Shown here: positions 30,013-38,648 of the stretch, piece after piece
Layout: each line of letters starts with the position of its first letter
Numbering within the stretch: the stretch's first letter is position 1
From: Fredinandcohnia onubensis
Lineage (GTDB): Bacteria > Bacillota > Bacilli > Bacillales > Bacillaceae_L
Direction of reading: 5' to 3'
NCBI RefSeq assembly: GCF_002734215.1
Contig: NZ_NSEB01000004.1
Location: 441,954-505,953 of the forward strand
DNA: 64,000 nucleotides
Program-made: the position numbers and the translations under genes
The notes under the pieces: model-generated
Databases searched by the model: none
The model's input: the letters and a program-made list of their open reading frames with translations, nothing else
What the model was told of the DNA's origin: nothing

Positions 30013-30753
30013 ATGAAAATCAAATTACCTCAACCTTTCCTATTTGAAGGTGGAGAAAAGGCTGTTTTATTACTACATGGTTTTACCGGGAACTCTGCCG
30101 ATGTTCGGATGCTTGGCCGCTTCCTTGAGAATAGAGGCTATACCTGTCATGCACCAATCTACAAAGGACATGGTGTCCCACCGGAAGAATTAGTCCATAC
30201 CGGTCCCGAAGATTGGTGGGAAGACGTCATGAATGGCTACCAACTTTTAAAAGACAAAGGCTACGAAAATATTGCAGTTGCAGGATTGTCACTTGGTGGG
30301 GTATTTTCGCTTAAATTGGGTTACACTGTACCTATAAAAGGGATAGTGACGATGTGTGCGCCAATGTATCTAAAAAGCGAAGAGGTCATGTATGAGGGTG
30401 TTGTAGAGTATGCACGGGAATACAAGCGATTTGAAGGGAAATCACCTGAACAAATCGAACAGGAAATTGAAGCGTTCAAGAAAACGCCAATGAATACATT
30501 AAAAGCATTGCAAAACCTAATTGCAGAGGTGCGGGACAATGTCGATATGATTTATTCTCCGACTTTTGTTGCACAGGCTCGTCATGACAAAATGATAAAT
30601 CCTGATAGTGCGAATATTATATATGAAGCAGTAGAAAATGATTTTAAAAAGATTAAATGGTACGAAGAATCAGGACATGTCATTACCCTAGACAAAGAAC
30701 GTGACCAACTGCATGAGGATGTGTATGCATTTTTAGAGCAGTTAGATTGGTAA
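30013..30753 (+). CDS. est: Carboxylesterase (Est30/YvaK-like)
   Basis: A 246-aa alpha/beta hydrolase. The oxyanion region is [12 protein letters not shown], the nucleophile elbow GLSLGG (Ser near 93), the acid is in [13 protein letters not shown] and the catalytic His in ESGHVITLD. It resembles the Geobacillus monoacylglycerol/carboxylesterase Est30. The gene order secG-est-rnr is standard in Bacillus; the reason for the linkage is not known. It ends 17 bases before the rnr start. Confidence 0.9.
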   Translation: MKIKLPQPFLFEGGEKAVLLLHGFTGNSADVRMLGRFLENRGYTCHAPIYKGHGVPPEELVHTGPEDWWEDVMNGYQLLKDKGYENIAVAGLSLGGVFSLKLGYTVPIKGIVTMCAPMYLKSEEVMYEGVVEYAREYKRFEGKSPEQIEQEIEAFKKTPMNTLKALQNLIAEVRDNVDMIYSPTFVAQARHDKMINPDSANIIYEAVENDFKKIKWYEESGHVITLDKERDQLHEDVYAFLEQLDW

Positions 30754-30770
30754 CGGGAGGGAAAGAAAAA

Positions 30771-33113
30771 ATGGAACAAGATATCCAAAAACATATCAAT
30801 CAATTATTGGACTTTATGAAGGAAGAAGCTTACAAGCCCTTAACCGTGCAGGAACTTGAGGAAGCTTTCGGAATCAAAGGTTCGGAGGATTTTAAGGATT
30901 TTGTTAAAGCCCTTGTGGTGATGGAAGAACAGGGGTTAGTCGTTCGAACTCGTAGTAATCGCTACGGTCTTCCGGAAAAAATGAACCTTGTCCGCGGAAC
31001 GCTCACTGGGCATGCGAAGGGTTTTGCATTTGTGATGCCGGAAGATAAGACAATGGATGATGTATTCATTCCACCAAATGAATTAAAAAATGCAATGCAT
31101 GGAGATACCGTGCTTGTTCGAATAAGCACTGAGTCTTCTGGTCAACGCAAAGAAGGCACCGTTGTTCGGATTATTGAACGCGGCGTGAAAACAATTGTAG
31201 GTACATATACCGAAAGTAAAAGCTTTGGATTCGTTATTCCTGATGATAAAAAGATTGCCAATGACATCTTCATTCCAAAGCAAGCATCAAATGGTGCGAT
31301 TGAGGGACATAAGGTTGTCGTGAAGCTTGTTACTTATCCTGAGGGGAGAATGAGTGCGGAAGGAGAAGTTATTGAAATCTTAGGTCATAAAAATGACCCT
31401 GGAATCGATATTCTTTCGGTTATTCATAAGCATGGCCTTCCACAGGAATTTCCAAGGGATGTATTAGAACAAGCAAACAATACACCAGATACAATCGATC
31501 CAAAAGATCTCGAAGGTCGACGCGATTTACGAAATGAAGTCATTGTAACTATCGATGGTGCCGATGCTAAAGACTTGGATGACGCTGTAACAGTTACAAA
31601 GCTTGAAAATGGCAATTACAAGCTAGGTGTGCATATTGCTGACGTTACTCATTATGTAACAGAAGGTTCACCTATTGATAACGAGGCGAGTGACCGCGGA
31701 ACAAGTATTTATCTTGTCGATCGCGTGATTCCGATGATTCCACATCGTCTATCCAATGGGATTTGTTCATTAAATCCAAAGGTTGACCGCCTAACACTAT
31801 CCTGTGAGATGGAAGTTGACCAAAACGGTGCTGTTGTGAAACATGACATTTTCCAAAGTGTTATTAAAACAACGGAACGAATGACGTATTCCGATGTGAA
31901 CAGCATTCTTGCCGACAAAGATGAAGAACTAAGAACACGTTACGAGCCACTAGTTCCTATGTTTGAAGATATGGAGCAACTTGCTGCAATCCTTCGTGAA
32001 AAACGAATGAAACGTGGCGCAATTGATTTTGATTTTAAAGAAGCAAAGGTTCTTGTAAATGAAGAAGGCGCACCATATGATGTTGTCTTACGCGAGCGCT
32101 CCGTTGGTGAACGATTAATCGAAGAGTTCATGCTACTTGCAAACGAAACGGTTGCTGAGCATTTCCATTGGATGAATGTGCCGTTTATTTACCGAATTCA
32201 CGAGGATCCAAATGAAGAGAAGTTAAGACGTTTCTTAGAATTCATTACGAACTTTGGCTATCTTGTAAGAGGAGCTGGAAATTCGATTCATCCTCGTGCG
32301 TTACAGGAAGTGATTGAGGCAGTTCAAGGCAAGCCTGAGGAAATGGTTGTTTCAACCGTCATGTTGCGTTCAATGAAACAAGCAAAATACGATCCAGAAA
32401 GCGTAGGTCACTTTGGATTATCAACTGATTTTTATACCCATTTCACGTCACCAATTCGACGTTATCCAGACTTAATCGTACATCGATTAATCCGAACTTA
32501 TTTGATTCAAGGTAAGATAGACAATGCCACTCAGGATAAATGGAAGGAAAAACTTCCGGAAATCGCTGAGCATTCCTCCAATATGGAACGTCGCGCGGTA
32601 GAAGCAGAGCGCGAAACAGATAGTATGAAAAAAGCAGAGTATATGATGGATAAAATCGGTGAGGAATACGATGGCATCATTAGCTCTGTTACAAACTTTG
32701 GAATGTTTGTTGAGCTACCGAATACAATTGAAGGACTTGTTCACGTAAGTTATTTAACAGATGACTATTATCGTTATGACGAAAGAAGCTACGCGATGAT
32801 TGGAGAACGGACCGGCAATGTATTCCGCATAGGTGATGAAATAACGGTTCGTGTTAACAATGTAAATAAGGATGAACGTTCTGTTGACTTTGAGGTTGTT
32901 GGCATGAAGGGAAGCCGTCGCAAGCTTTCAAAAGAACAGCCGAAAATCATCAGGTCCGAAAAAAGAAGTAGCCGTCGTAAGCCAGGTGAAGATGACAAGA
33001 AGCGCAGTAGCGAAAAAGACGGTGAATGGTCAACTCGTAAACCTCGTAAGAAAAAGAAGAAGTTTGACAATGTTCCACCACAAAAAAGTAAGAAACGTAA
33101 GAAGAGAAGATAA
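30771..33113 (+). CDS. rnr: RNase R
   Basis: A 780-aa 3'-5' exoribonuclease. N-terminal HTH (about 15-60), two cold-shock domains (about 65-215), the RNB catalytic domain (about 245-580, with [16 protein letters not shown] holding the metal Asp residues and [12 protein letters not shown]), an S1 domain (about 625-705), then a long Lys/Arg-rich tail (about 710-780). RNase R works with SmpB-tmRNA in degrading non-stop mRNA. ATG 30771 has GGGAGGGAAAG upstream. Confidence 0.96.
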   Translation: MEQDIQKHINQLLDFMKEEAYKPLTVQELEEAFGIKGSEDFKDFVKALVVMEEQGLVVRTRSNRYGLPEKMNLVRGTLTGHAKGFAFVMPEDKTMDDVFIPPNELKNAMHGDTVLVRISTESSGQRKEGTVVRIIERGVKTIVGTYTESKSFGFVIPDDKKIANDIFIPKQASNGAIEGHKVVVKLVTYPEGRMSAEGEVIEILGHKNDPGIDILSVIHKHGLPQEFPRDVLEQANNTPDTIDPKDLEGRRDLRNEVIVTIDGADAKDLDDAVTVTKLENGNYKLGVHIADVTHYVTEGSPIDNEASDRGTSIYLVDRVIPMIPHRLSNGICSLNPKVDRLTLSCEMEVDQNGAVVKHDIFQSVIKTTERMTYSDVNSILADKDEELRTRYEPLVPMFEDMEQLAAILREKRMKRGAIDFDFKEAKVLVNEEGAPYDVVLRERSVGERLIEEFMLLANETVAEHFHWMNVPFIYRIHEDPNEEKLRRFLEFITNFGYLVRGAGNSIHPRALQEVIEAVQGKPEEMVVSTVMLRSMKQAKYDPESVGHFGLSTDFYTHFTSPIRRYPDLIVHRLIRTYLIQGKIDNATQDKWKEKLPEIAEHSSNMERRAVEAERETDSMKKAEYMMDKIGEEYDGIISSVTNFGMFVELPNTIEGLVHVSYLTDDYYRYDERSYAMIGERTGNVFRIGDEITVRVNNVNKDERSVDFEVVGMKGSRRKLSKEQPKIIRSEKRSSRRKPGEDDKKRSSEKDGEWSTRKPRKKKKKFDNVPPQKSKKRKKRR

Positions 33114-33118
33114 TAGAG

Positions 33119-33148
33119 AGTACTCCACAAGTGTGGAGTGCTTTTTTT
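33119..33148 (+). terminator. Terminator after rnr
   Basis: ACTCCACA (33122-33129) pairs with TGTGGAGT (33132-33139), followed by GC and T7. Confidence 0.9.
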
Positions 33149-33172
33149 ATGCTGTGCTTTCAGAATAGTTAA

Positions 33173-34204
<1,032 letters not shown>

Positions 34205-34225
34205 TCCGTTAGCGGGTGAATTTAT

Positions 34226-35002
34226 ATGGAAGCAAAACTACTATCAAGTATTGAAAAGCTGGCACTGTCACGCCGAGATACATTTAAAAACAGTAGGCTC
34301 ATCTATTTTTTACGGGCCGTATTAGCCAGTATGTTTATTGGGTTTGGGGTAATCGTTGCTTTTCGAACAGGTAATTTCTTTTTTGTGCAACAATCACCCG
34401 TCGCCTTCCCCATTGCAGCTATCACATTCGGTGCAGCCATTATCCTTATTGCCTATGGTGGAGGAGATTTATTTACAGGAGATACCTTTTATTACACGTA
34501 TGCAGCTTTGCGGAAAAGAATGAAGTGGAATGTGGTTGGCCAAATGTGGCTATATAGCTATATTGGTAATATCATTGGTGCCATTTTCTTTGCATTTTTA
34601 ATTTACATGACCGGCTTATTTGAGGGCGAATTTGCAAATGAGTTTCTTTTAACGATTGCTAAAAACAAAACACAACTCCCCATTTCTTACCTGTTTTTTC
34701 GAGCAATTCTCTGTAACTGGCTTGTTTGCCTTGCCTTCTTTTTACCATTGGGGATGCAAGGAGACGGACCTAAAATATTCATAATGATGTTATTAGTATT
34801 TTGCTTTTTTATCTCTGGATACGAACATAGCATTGCCAATATGTGTACGTTTGCTATTTCGTATGTGATGAATCATCCAGACTCTGTCACCATTCATGGA
34901 GTCATCCGCAATTTAATCCCAGTGACCATTGGTAATTTAATAGGTGGTGGAGGATTCATGGCATGGATGTATTTCTACGCGAATAAGGCAAATATTGAAT
35001 GA
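34226..35002 (+). CDS. FNT-family formate/nitrite(/lactate) channel
   Basis: A 258-aa protein with about six hydrophobic segments typical of the FocA/NirC pentameric channels (FRTGNFFFVQQSP; GGGDLFTGDTFYYTYAA; RAILCNWLVCLAFFLP; SGYEHSIANMCTFAI, where the pore His and Asn lie). Members carry formate, nitrite, hydrosulfide or lactate. Being directly downstream of ldh, it may export lactate or other fermentation acid with protons; this is inference. Where a lactate permease follows ldh in B. subtilis, an FNT protein follows here. Confidence 0.85.
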   Translation: MEAKLLSSIEKLALSRRDTFKNSRLIYFLRAVLASMFIGFGVIVAFRTGNFFFVQQSPVAFPIAAITFGAAIILIAYGGGDLFTGDTFYYTYAALRKRMKWNVVGQMWLYSYIGNIIGAIFFAFLIYMTGLFEGEFANEFLLTIAKNKTQLPISYLFFRAILCNWLVCLAFFLPLGMQGDGPKIFIMMLLVFCFFISGYEHSIANMCTFAISYVMNHPDSVTIHGVIRNLIPVTIGNLIGGGGFMAWMYFYANKANIE

Positions 35003-35006
35003 ACTG

Positions 35007-35041
35007 AAGATCCAGGGGGTATTCCCCCTGATCTTTTTTAC
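35007..35041 (+). terminator. Terminator after the FNT gene
   Basis: AAGATC plus AGGGGG pairs with CCCCCT plus GATCTT around a TATT loop (one bulged C), followed by T6 in total. Confidence 0.85.
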
Positions 35042-35120
35042 CCACCTTTATATATGAAAATTATTCCAAATATGGACACGATGTTATATACTTGTGTGAA
35101 TTACAAAGGGGGGATATGAG

Positions 35121-35573
35121 GTGGAGGATTGTTATATTTGTAAAAAACACATGGGGTTGATTCAAACTGTAGGGGAAACAATTTATGAAGACGAGTATGT
35201 GTACATAGGTCATATTGATCATAATGGCGAAGATAGTTATCTAGGTCATATTATGATTGATTTAAAAAGACATGCACCTAGTCTTGCAGATCTGACTATG
35301 GAAGAGGCAAAGGCATTTGGAATGATTATGGCGAGAGTAAGTAAAGCATTAAAGGAATCTGAAAAAGCAGAACATATTTATTCACTTGTTTCAGGAAATG
35401 AAGTTTCTCATCTTCATATGCACCTTGTCCCACGATATCCAAACACTCCGAAAGAGTTTTGGGGACCAATGGCTGTTTATGATTGGCCAGAAGCACCAAT
35501 GGGGAAAAATGAACGGATTGTTCAGGTATGTAGAAGACTAAAAGCAACCTTGGAGAATCAGAGAAATGACTGA
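35121..35573 (+). CDS. HIT-family hydrolase
   Basis: A 150-aa histidine-triad protein. The triad HLHMHLVPRYP is near residue 98-108 and the N-terminal pair CYIC may bind zinc with a downstream His. HIT proteins hydrolyse nucleotide phosphoramidates or dinucleoside polyphosphates. GTG start with AAAGGGGGG upstream. It overlaps the next gene by 8 bases, so the two are co-translated. Neither belongs to the usual Bacillus rnr-smpB interval. Confidence 0.85.
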   Translation: MEDCYICKKHMGLIQTVGETIYEDEYVYIGHIDHNGEDSYLGHIMIDLKRHAPSLADLTMEEAKAFGMIMARVSKALKESEKAEHIYSLVSGNEVSHLHMHLVPRYPNTPKEFWGPMAVYDWPEAPMGKNERIVQVCRRLKATLENQRND

Positions 35574-36375
35574 TTTGGAATGGGTTGGTTCACAGCAAAG
35601 TTTTGTTGATACATTGTCTGTTCAGAATCAAGGGAAAATAACGATAGGTCGATTCGGTGGCAACTCTTCAGCTGGTCAAACAAAAAATGAAGATGGCTGT
35701 CTAGTATGGCAAAATGAACAGGAGGACTGGGAGTTTGTGATTCTCCTTGATGCCCATCAGACGGCTGAAAGTGCTGAGTTGATTTTACAGGAATTTACGA
35801 AATACAAAGGTTCAATAGTATCTATGTTATCAAGCTCAAAAGAAAAGACCTTTAAACACATCGAAGAAATGATCTTACAACTTTTTATGAACCCTAATTT
35901 CCTTGCTTCATGTCGGAAAGTAAATGGCTCAACATCCTGTCTAATTGTTCTTAGAAAAGATAAATATATTTGGTGGTTTTCAGTCGGTGATTGTATATTG
36001 TACCTATTCCATTCTGAGTTGGCGGATCTTGGACAATATCAAGTCAACCAGCGACATTTTTTTGAATGGATTGGGCAAGTAAATACATTTGAACTTTCTG
36101 TCCCTTGCTACAGCTCCGGGAGAAAGGAGCTAAGGAAAGGAAAGAATCAAATATTTTTAACTACCGATGGTTTAATTGAATGTCCTGGCTTACCTTATGA
36201 CTGTCCAGAAAAAATACAAGATGAATTTAGTAGTACTTCAAAAGAAAAGGCAGTGGAAGCTTTACTTAAGAAAATACAATTGTTAAATGTACGAGACAGT
36301 ACAACAATCATTTCGTGGTTTGTAAATAGTAATCAAGACGCAAGTTTACCTTGCAACAGTAGCCTTCCCTTGTGA
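35566..36375 (+). CDS. PP2C-like (PPM) serine/threonine phosphatase
   Basis: A 269-aa soluble protein with the PPM motif order: TKNEDGCLV (about 40-48), FVILLDAHQT (about 58-67; DG is DA here), GSTSCLIVL (about 123-131), SVGDCILYL, LTTDGLIE (about 200-207) and RDSTTIIS (about 246-253). Three of the four metal-ligand Asp positions are recognisable. The variant DA and the S in place of N near the last Asp mean activity is uncertain. The target is unknown; overlap with the HIT gene suggests a functional pair. Confidence 0.7.
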   Translation: MTDLEWVGSQQSFVDTLSVQNQGKITIGRFGGNSSAGQTKNEDGCLVWQNEQEDWEFVILLDAHQTAESAELILQEFTKYKGSIVSMLSSSKEKTFKHIEEMILQLFMNPNFLASCRKVNGSTSCLIVLRKDKYIWWFSVGDCILYLFHSELADLGQYQVNQRHFFEWIGQVNTFELSVPCYSSGRKELRKGKNQIFLTTDGLIECPGLPYDCPEKIQDEFSSTSKEKAVEALLKKIQLLNVRDSTTIISWFVNSNQDASLPCNSSLPL

Positions 36376-36398
36376 TGTTGTCCAATTTTTGCTAAAAT
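36370..36398 (+). promoter_or_regulatory. Promoter of smpB
   Basis: TTGTGA (36370-36375), 17-bp spacer, TAAAAT (36393-36398), 30 bases before the start codon and overlapping the PP2C stop. Confidence 0.6.
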
Positions 36399-36427
36399 AA
36401 AAGGTACCGTGTTAAGGGGGAAATCGT

Positions 36428-36895
36428 ATGCCAAAAGGTGCAGGAAAGGTAATTGCACAAAACAAAAAAGCAAATCATGATTATTTTATTGAAGAAACCT
36501 ATGAAACAGGAATTGTTCTTCAAGGGACAGAAATTAAGTCTCTTCGAAATGGCCGAGCCAATTTGAAGGATTCATATGCCCGTGTTCATAACGGTGAAGT
36601 ATTCCTGTACAACATGCATATTAGCCCTTATGAGCAAGGAAACCGATATAATCATGAACCGCTTCGTACACGTAAGCTTCTTCTTCATAAAAAAGAAATC
36701 AACAAACTAATTGGTCTAACAAAAGAAGAAGGCTATGCACTTGTTCCAATTAAAATCTATTTGAAAAATGGATATGCAAAGCTTTTATTAGGTCTAGGTA
36801 AAGGTAAGAAAAAATACGACAAACGTGAAGACCTGAAGAAAAAAGAAGCAAAACGTGACATCGAACGTGCTTTCAGAGAAAGACAGAAGATGTAA
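36428..36895 (+). CDS. smpB: SmpB, tmRNA-binding protein
   Basis: A 155-aa OB-fold protein that brings tmRNA to stalled ribosomes. Family features: [38 protein letters not shown] and the basic C-terminal tail after [12 protein letters not shown] that occupies the empty mRNA channel. AAGGGGG ribosome site. It lies 339 bp upstream of ssrA, the normal pairing. Confidence 0.97.
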   Translation: MPKGAGKVIAQNKKANHDYFIEETYETGIVLQGTEIKSLRNGRANLKDSYARVHNGEVFLYNMHISPYEQGNRYNHEPLRTRKLLLHKKEINKLIGLTKEEGYALVPIKIYLKNGYAKLLLGLGKGKKKYDKREDLKKKEAKRDIERAFRERQKM

Positions 36896-37077
36896 CTTTA
36901 TTCAGCAGTAGTCATCAAACTCTAATTTATGTATAGATGAATCAACAGTTTAACGACTAATCAAAGTTACGCATAACTGAATAAAGTCAGCCTCCGGCGG
37001 ATGCCACAGATTTTTCAATTGTAATTTTTCGAGCATGCTCGAAAAAAATCTGGGCGCAAATACACCGAGGTGTATTT
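36896..37077. other. Hairpin-rich smpB-ssrA spacer
   Basis: CTTTATTCAG (36896-36905) and CTGAATAAAG (36977-36986) are perfect inverted arms enclosing 71 bases. CAGATTTTT (37007-37015) and AAAAATCTG (37044-37052) enclose a 22-bp perfect palindrome centred on GAGCATGCTC (37025-37046). AAATACACC-GA-GGTGTATTT is at 37058-37077. No coding frame or transposase. It looks like nested structured or mobile-repeat DNA; function unknown. Confidence 0.55.
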
Positions 37078-37087
37078 GATTTAAGTA

Positions 37088-37133
37088 ACTTACAATAACT
37101 TACAATTGAAATTGTAAGTACATGTGCTATAAT
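37088..37133 (+). promoter_or_regulatory. ssrA promoter with symmetric operator-like repeats
   Basis: TTGAAA (37106-37111), 16-bp spacer, TATAAT (37128-37133) with TGC before it (extended -10). ACTTACAAT occurs at 37088-37096 and 37098-37106 and inverted at 37111-37119, so the palindrome ACTTACAAT-N4-ATTGTAAGT sits over the -35. The pattern suggests repressor control, unusual for a housekeeping RNA. About 100 nt would be removed as a 5' leader. Confidence 0.6.
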
Positions 37134-37234
37134 AAGACATGTGGTTGACAATTGAATAGTCAGCGAAAGCAAAAACACTTCATCCGAAACACCCAGATAA
37201 CTGGTGATTAAGTTCATCATTATCATTTTATAAT

Positions 37235-37874
37235 GGGGACGCTACGGATTCGACAGGGGTAGTTTGAGCTTAAGTTGCGAGTCGAGGGGATCGGCCTCGT
37301 TAAAACGTCAACGCCTATAACTGGCAAAGAAAACAACAACTTCGCTTTAGCTGCTTAATAACAGTCTATAGCGGTTCCTCCCTCCATCGCCCATGTGGTA
37401 GGGTCAGGGACTCACTTTAAGTGGGCTACGCCGGAGTTCACCGTCTGAGGACAAAGGAAGAGAACAACCAGACTAGCTGCTTGGAAGCCTGTCGATAGGC
37501 TGAAAAGTTAGCGAAATGCTAATATATCGACTACACTCGTAGAAGCTTAAGTGCCAATATCTTTGGACGTGGGTTCGATTAGTAATTAGTCGCCTTATGT
37601 GGTAACACATAAGTGATAATCCGGCTTTATCGGTGAAACCTAAGTCGTACTTGATGCGATAAGGCAATGCCGAGCGGTATGTAGAGCAATCTAACAGCCG
37701 TGTATCGACTTATAGGCTGCCATTAATCATGGTAGTACTAGGATGCGAAATCCTACCTGACCAGGTACAAATTATATTTCGCATAATACGCCGGAGGACC
37801 TGATAACTGCAGGTTCAAGATATAGTCAGTGCCATGACGAAAGCATGGAAAAGCACGTCCCACCGTCTCCACCA
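37235..37874 (+). ncRNA. ssrA: tmRNA (ssrA), interrupted by a group I intron
   Basis: Transfer-messenger RNA for ribosome rescue. The 5' end GGGGACG pairs with the 3' end CGTCTCC-ACCA (CCA encoded). The tag frame resumes at GGC 37323 and encodes GKENNNFALAA, ending in two TAA codons (37356-37361). Exon 1 is 37235-37579 and exon 2 is 37858-37874; joined they give about 362 nt, a normal size. The joined exons restore the T-arm GTGGG-TTCGATT-CCCAC. The 278 bases between are foreign to any tmRNA and carry group I intron features (next entry). Without splicing the T-arm cannot form and tmRNA would not be aminoacylated. Confidence 0.93.
37580..37857 (+). ncRNA. Group I intron in the T-loop of tmRNA
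   Basis: About 278 nt with no open reading frame. P1: exon CGAT (37576-37579) pairs with GTCG (37589-37592), giving the conserved U-G wobble at the 5' splice site, and continues as TAG with TTA. P5: TTATCG near 37625 with CGATAA near 37657. P4: CGGC with GCCG. P7: GACTTAT (37707-37713, one bulge) with ATAGTC (37822-37827). The S element AAGATATAGTC (37817-37827) is canonical. The intron ends in G (37857). Splice sites are placed by the U-G and terminal-G rules; a 1-nt shift is possible. Ribozyme activity is inferred. Confidence 0.88.
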
Positions 37875-37912
37875 AATACATATACTTGGTGGTTAAATAC
37901 TAAATTGTGATG

Positions 37913-37960
37913 TAAAGCATAAGTTTTCCGTTTGGAAAACTTATGCTTTATTTTATTTTA
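37913..37960 (+). terminator. Terminator of ssrA
   Basis: A 17-bp perfect stem (37913-37929 with 37934-37950; arms contain GCATAAGTTTTCC and GGAAAACTTATGC) with loop GTTT, followed by TTTTATTTT. Confidence 0.9.
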
Positions 37961-38400
37961 GGAAATTATATGCTTGATTGTGGAGAAACTCAGTCACTGG
38001 CATTAGGGATTGTTAACTAAAAAAACGCAATTTTCCATATGCATAATACTCACATCACTGATGATTATTCTTCTAGATTTTCTATTTTGTATCTCGAATG
38101 TGGGGGGAGCAACGTTATTTCAAGTGTCCTCGCCCCAAAAAAGCGAAAAGTGGAGAACAACTTTACTGTTGATTCTTCTAACCCAGCCATACGACCTTCC
38201 CCTAAATATAGGCAAAACTTACTTGTATTGAGTCCTTTTATCTTAACCCGTTTGGTTGAGAAGGAGAAAGGTCGTATTTGTATTTAATATTGATTATCCA
38301 TTATCATGACTTATTGTAATTAACTTATATCGAGCAGTGACATTTGACTCGTCTAAAGCAGATAATAATATAACCGCCTCAAACACTGTTTAAAAAACAA
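37961..38400. other. Gene-free stretch downstream of ssrA
   Basis: No convincing gene. Two overlapping frames of 73 and 82 codons (38010-38287) lack ribosome sites and resemble nothing. ATACGACCTT (38189-38198) and AAGGTCGTAT (38268-38277) are inverted arms 70 bases apart. The 3' end of ssrA is a common integration point for islands, and accessory genes start here, but I see no integrase and no second copy of the ssrA 3' end inside the window. Confidence 0.45.
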
Positions 38401-38401
38401 C

Positions 38402-38451
38402 TTGACTTATAATGGCAGAAAATTTAAAATACTTTATAAGTAAACGTTTAC
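38402..38451 (+). promoter_or_regulatory. Promoter and first operator of the surface-protein operon
   Basis: TTGACT (38402-38407), 17-bp spacer, TAAAAT (38425-38430). GTAAACGTTTAC (38440-38451) covers the transcription start region, the typical place for LacI-family repression. The same 12-mer occurs at four other sites here. Confidence 0.8.
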
Positions 38452-38535
38452 ATGACCTTATCGTGTTTCAGTTGATTTGTCTATTACTGTTGACGTGATT
38501 TAAAAATAATAAAATAGTTAATTATGCGAATTTAG

Positions 38536-38547
38536 GTAAACGTTTAC
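38536..38547 (+). promoter_or_regulatory. Second operator GTAAACGTTTAC
   Basis: Same palindrome, centre to centre 96 bp (about nine helical turns) from the first, which would suit DNA looping. It lies 24 bp before a short leader frame. Confidence 0.75.
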
Positions 38548-38570
38548 TTAATTATATTTGGAGGTGTTAA

Positions 38571-38612
38571 ATGGGATATCTCAGTAAATCCTTCTTGGAA
38601 AATAAAAAATAG
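38571..38612 (+). CDS. Short leader frame (13 aa)
   Basis: ATG to TAG encoding MGYLSKSFLENKK, with a perfect TTTGGAGGTG ribosome site 4 bases upstream. It ends 36 bases before the large surface-protein gene, which has its own AACGGAGGTG. It could be a regulatory leader peptide or the stub of a lost gene; translation is likely given the ribosome site. Confidence 0.45.
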   Translation: MGYLSKSFLENKK

Positions 38613-38648
38613 TAAGGGAACCACAAATAATAACGGAGGTGCTAGTTC

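Noticed and set aside
37580-37857. Insertion sequence or permuted (two-piece) tmRNA
   Set aside because: There is no transposase or terminal repeat, and both exons are in normal order; group I core pairings explain the insert better.
37961-38287. Genes in the ssrA-island junction (73 and 82 codons)
   Set aside because: Overlapping frames with no ribosome site and no recognisable protein features.
38440-38451. CcpA cre sites for the GTAAACGTTTAC palindromes
   Set aside because: They share the CG core with cre, but the ends differ and the identical 12-mer clusters only around the local LacI-type gene, so the local regulator is the better candidate.
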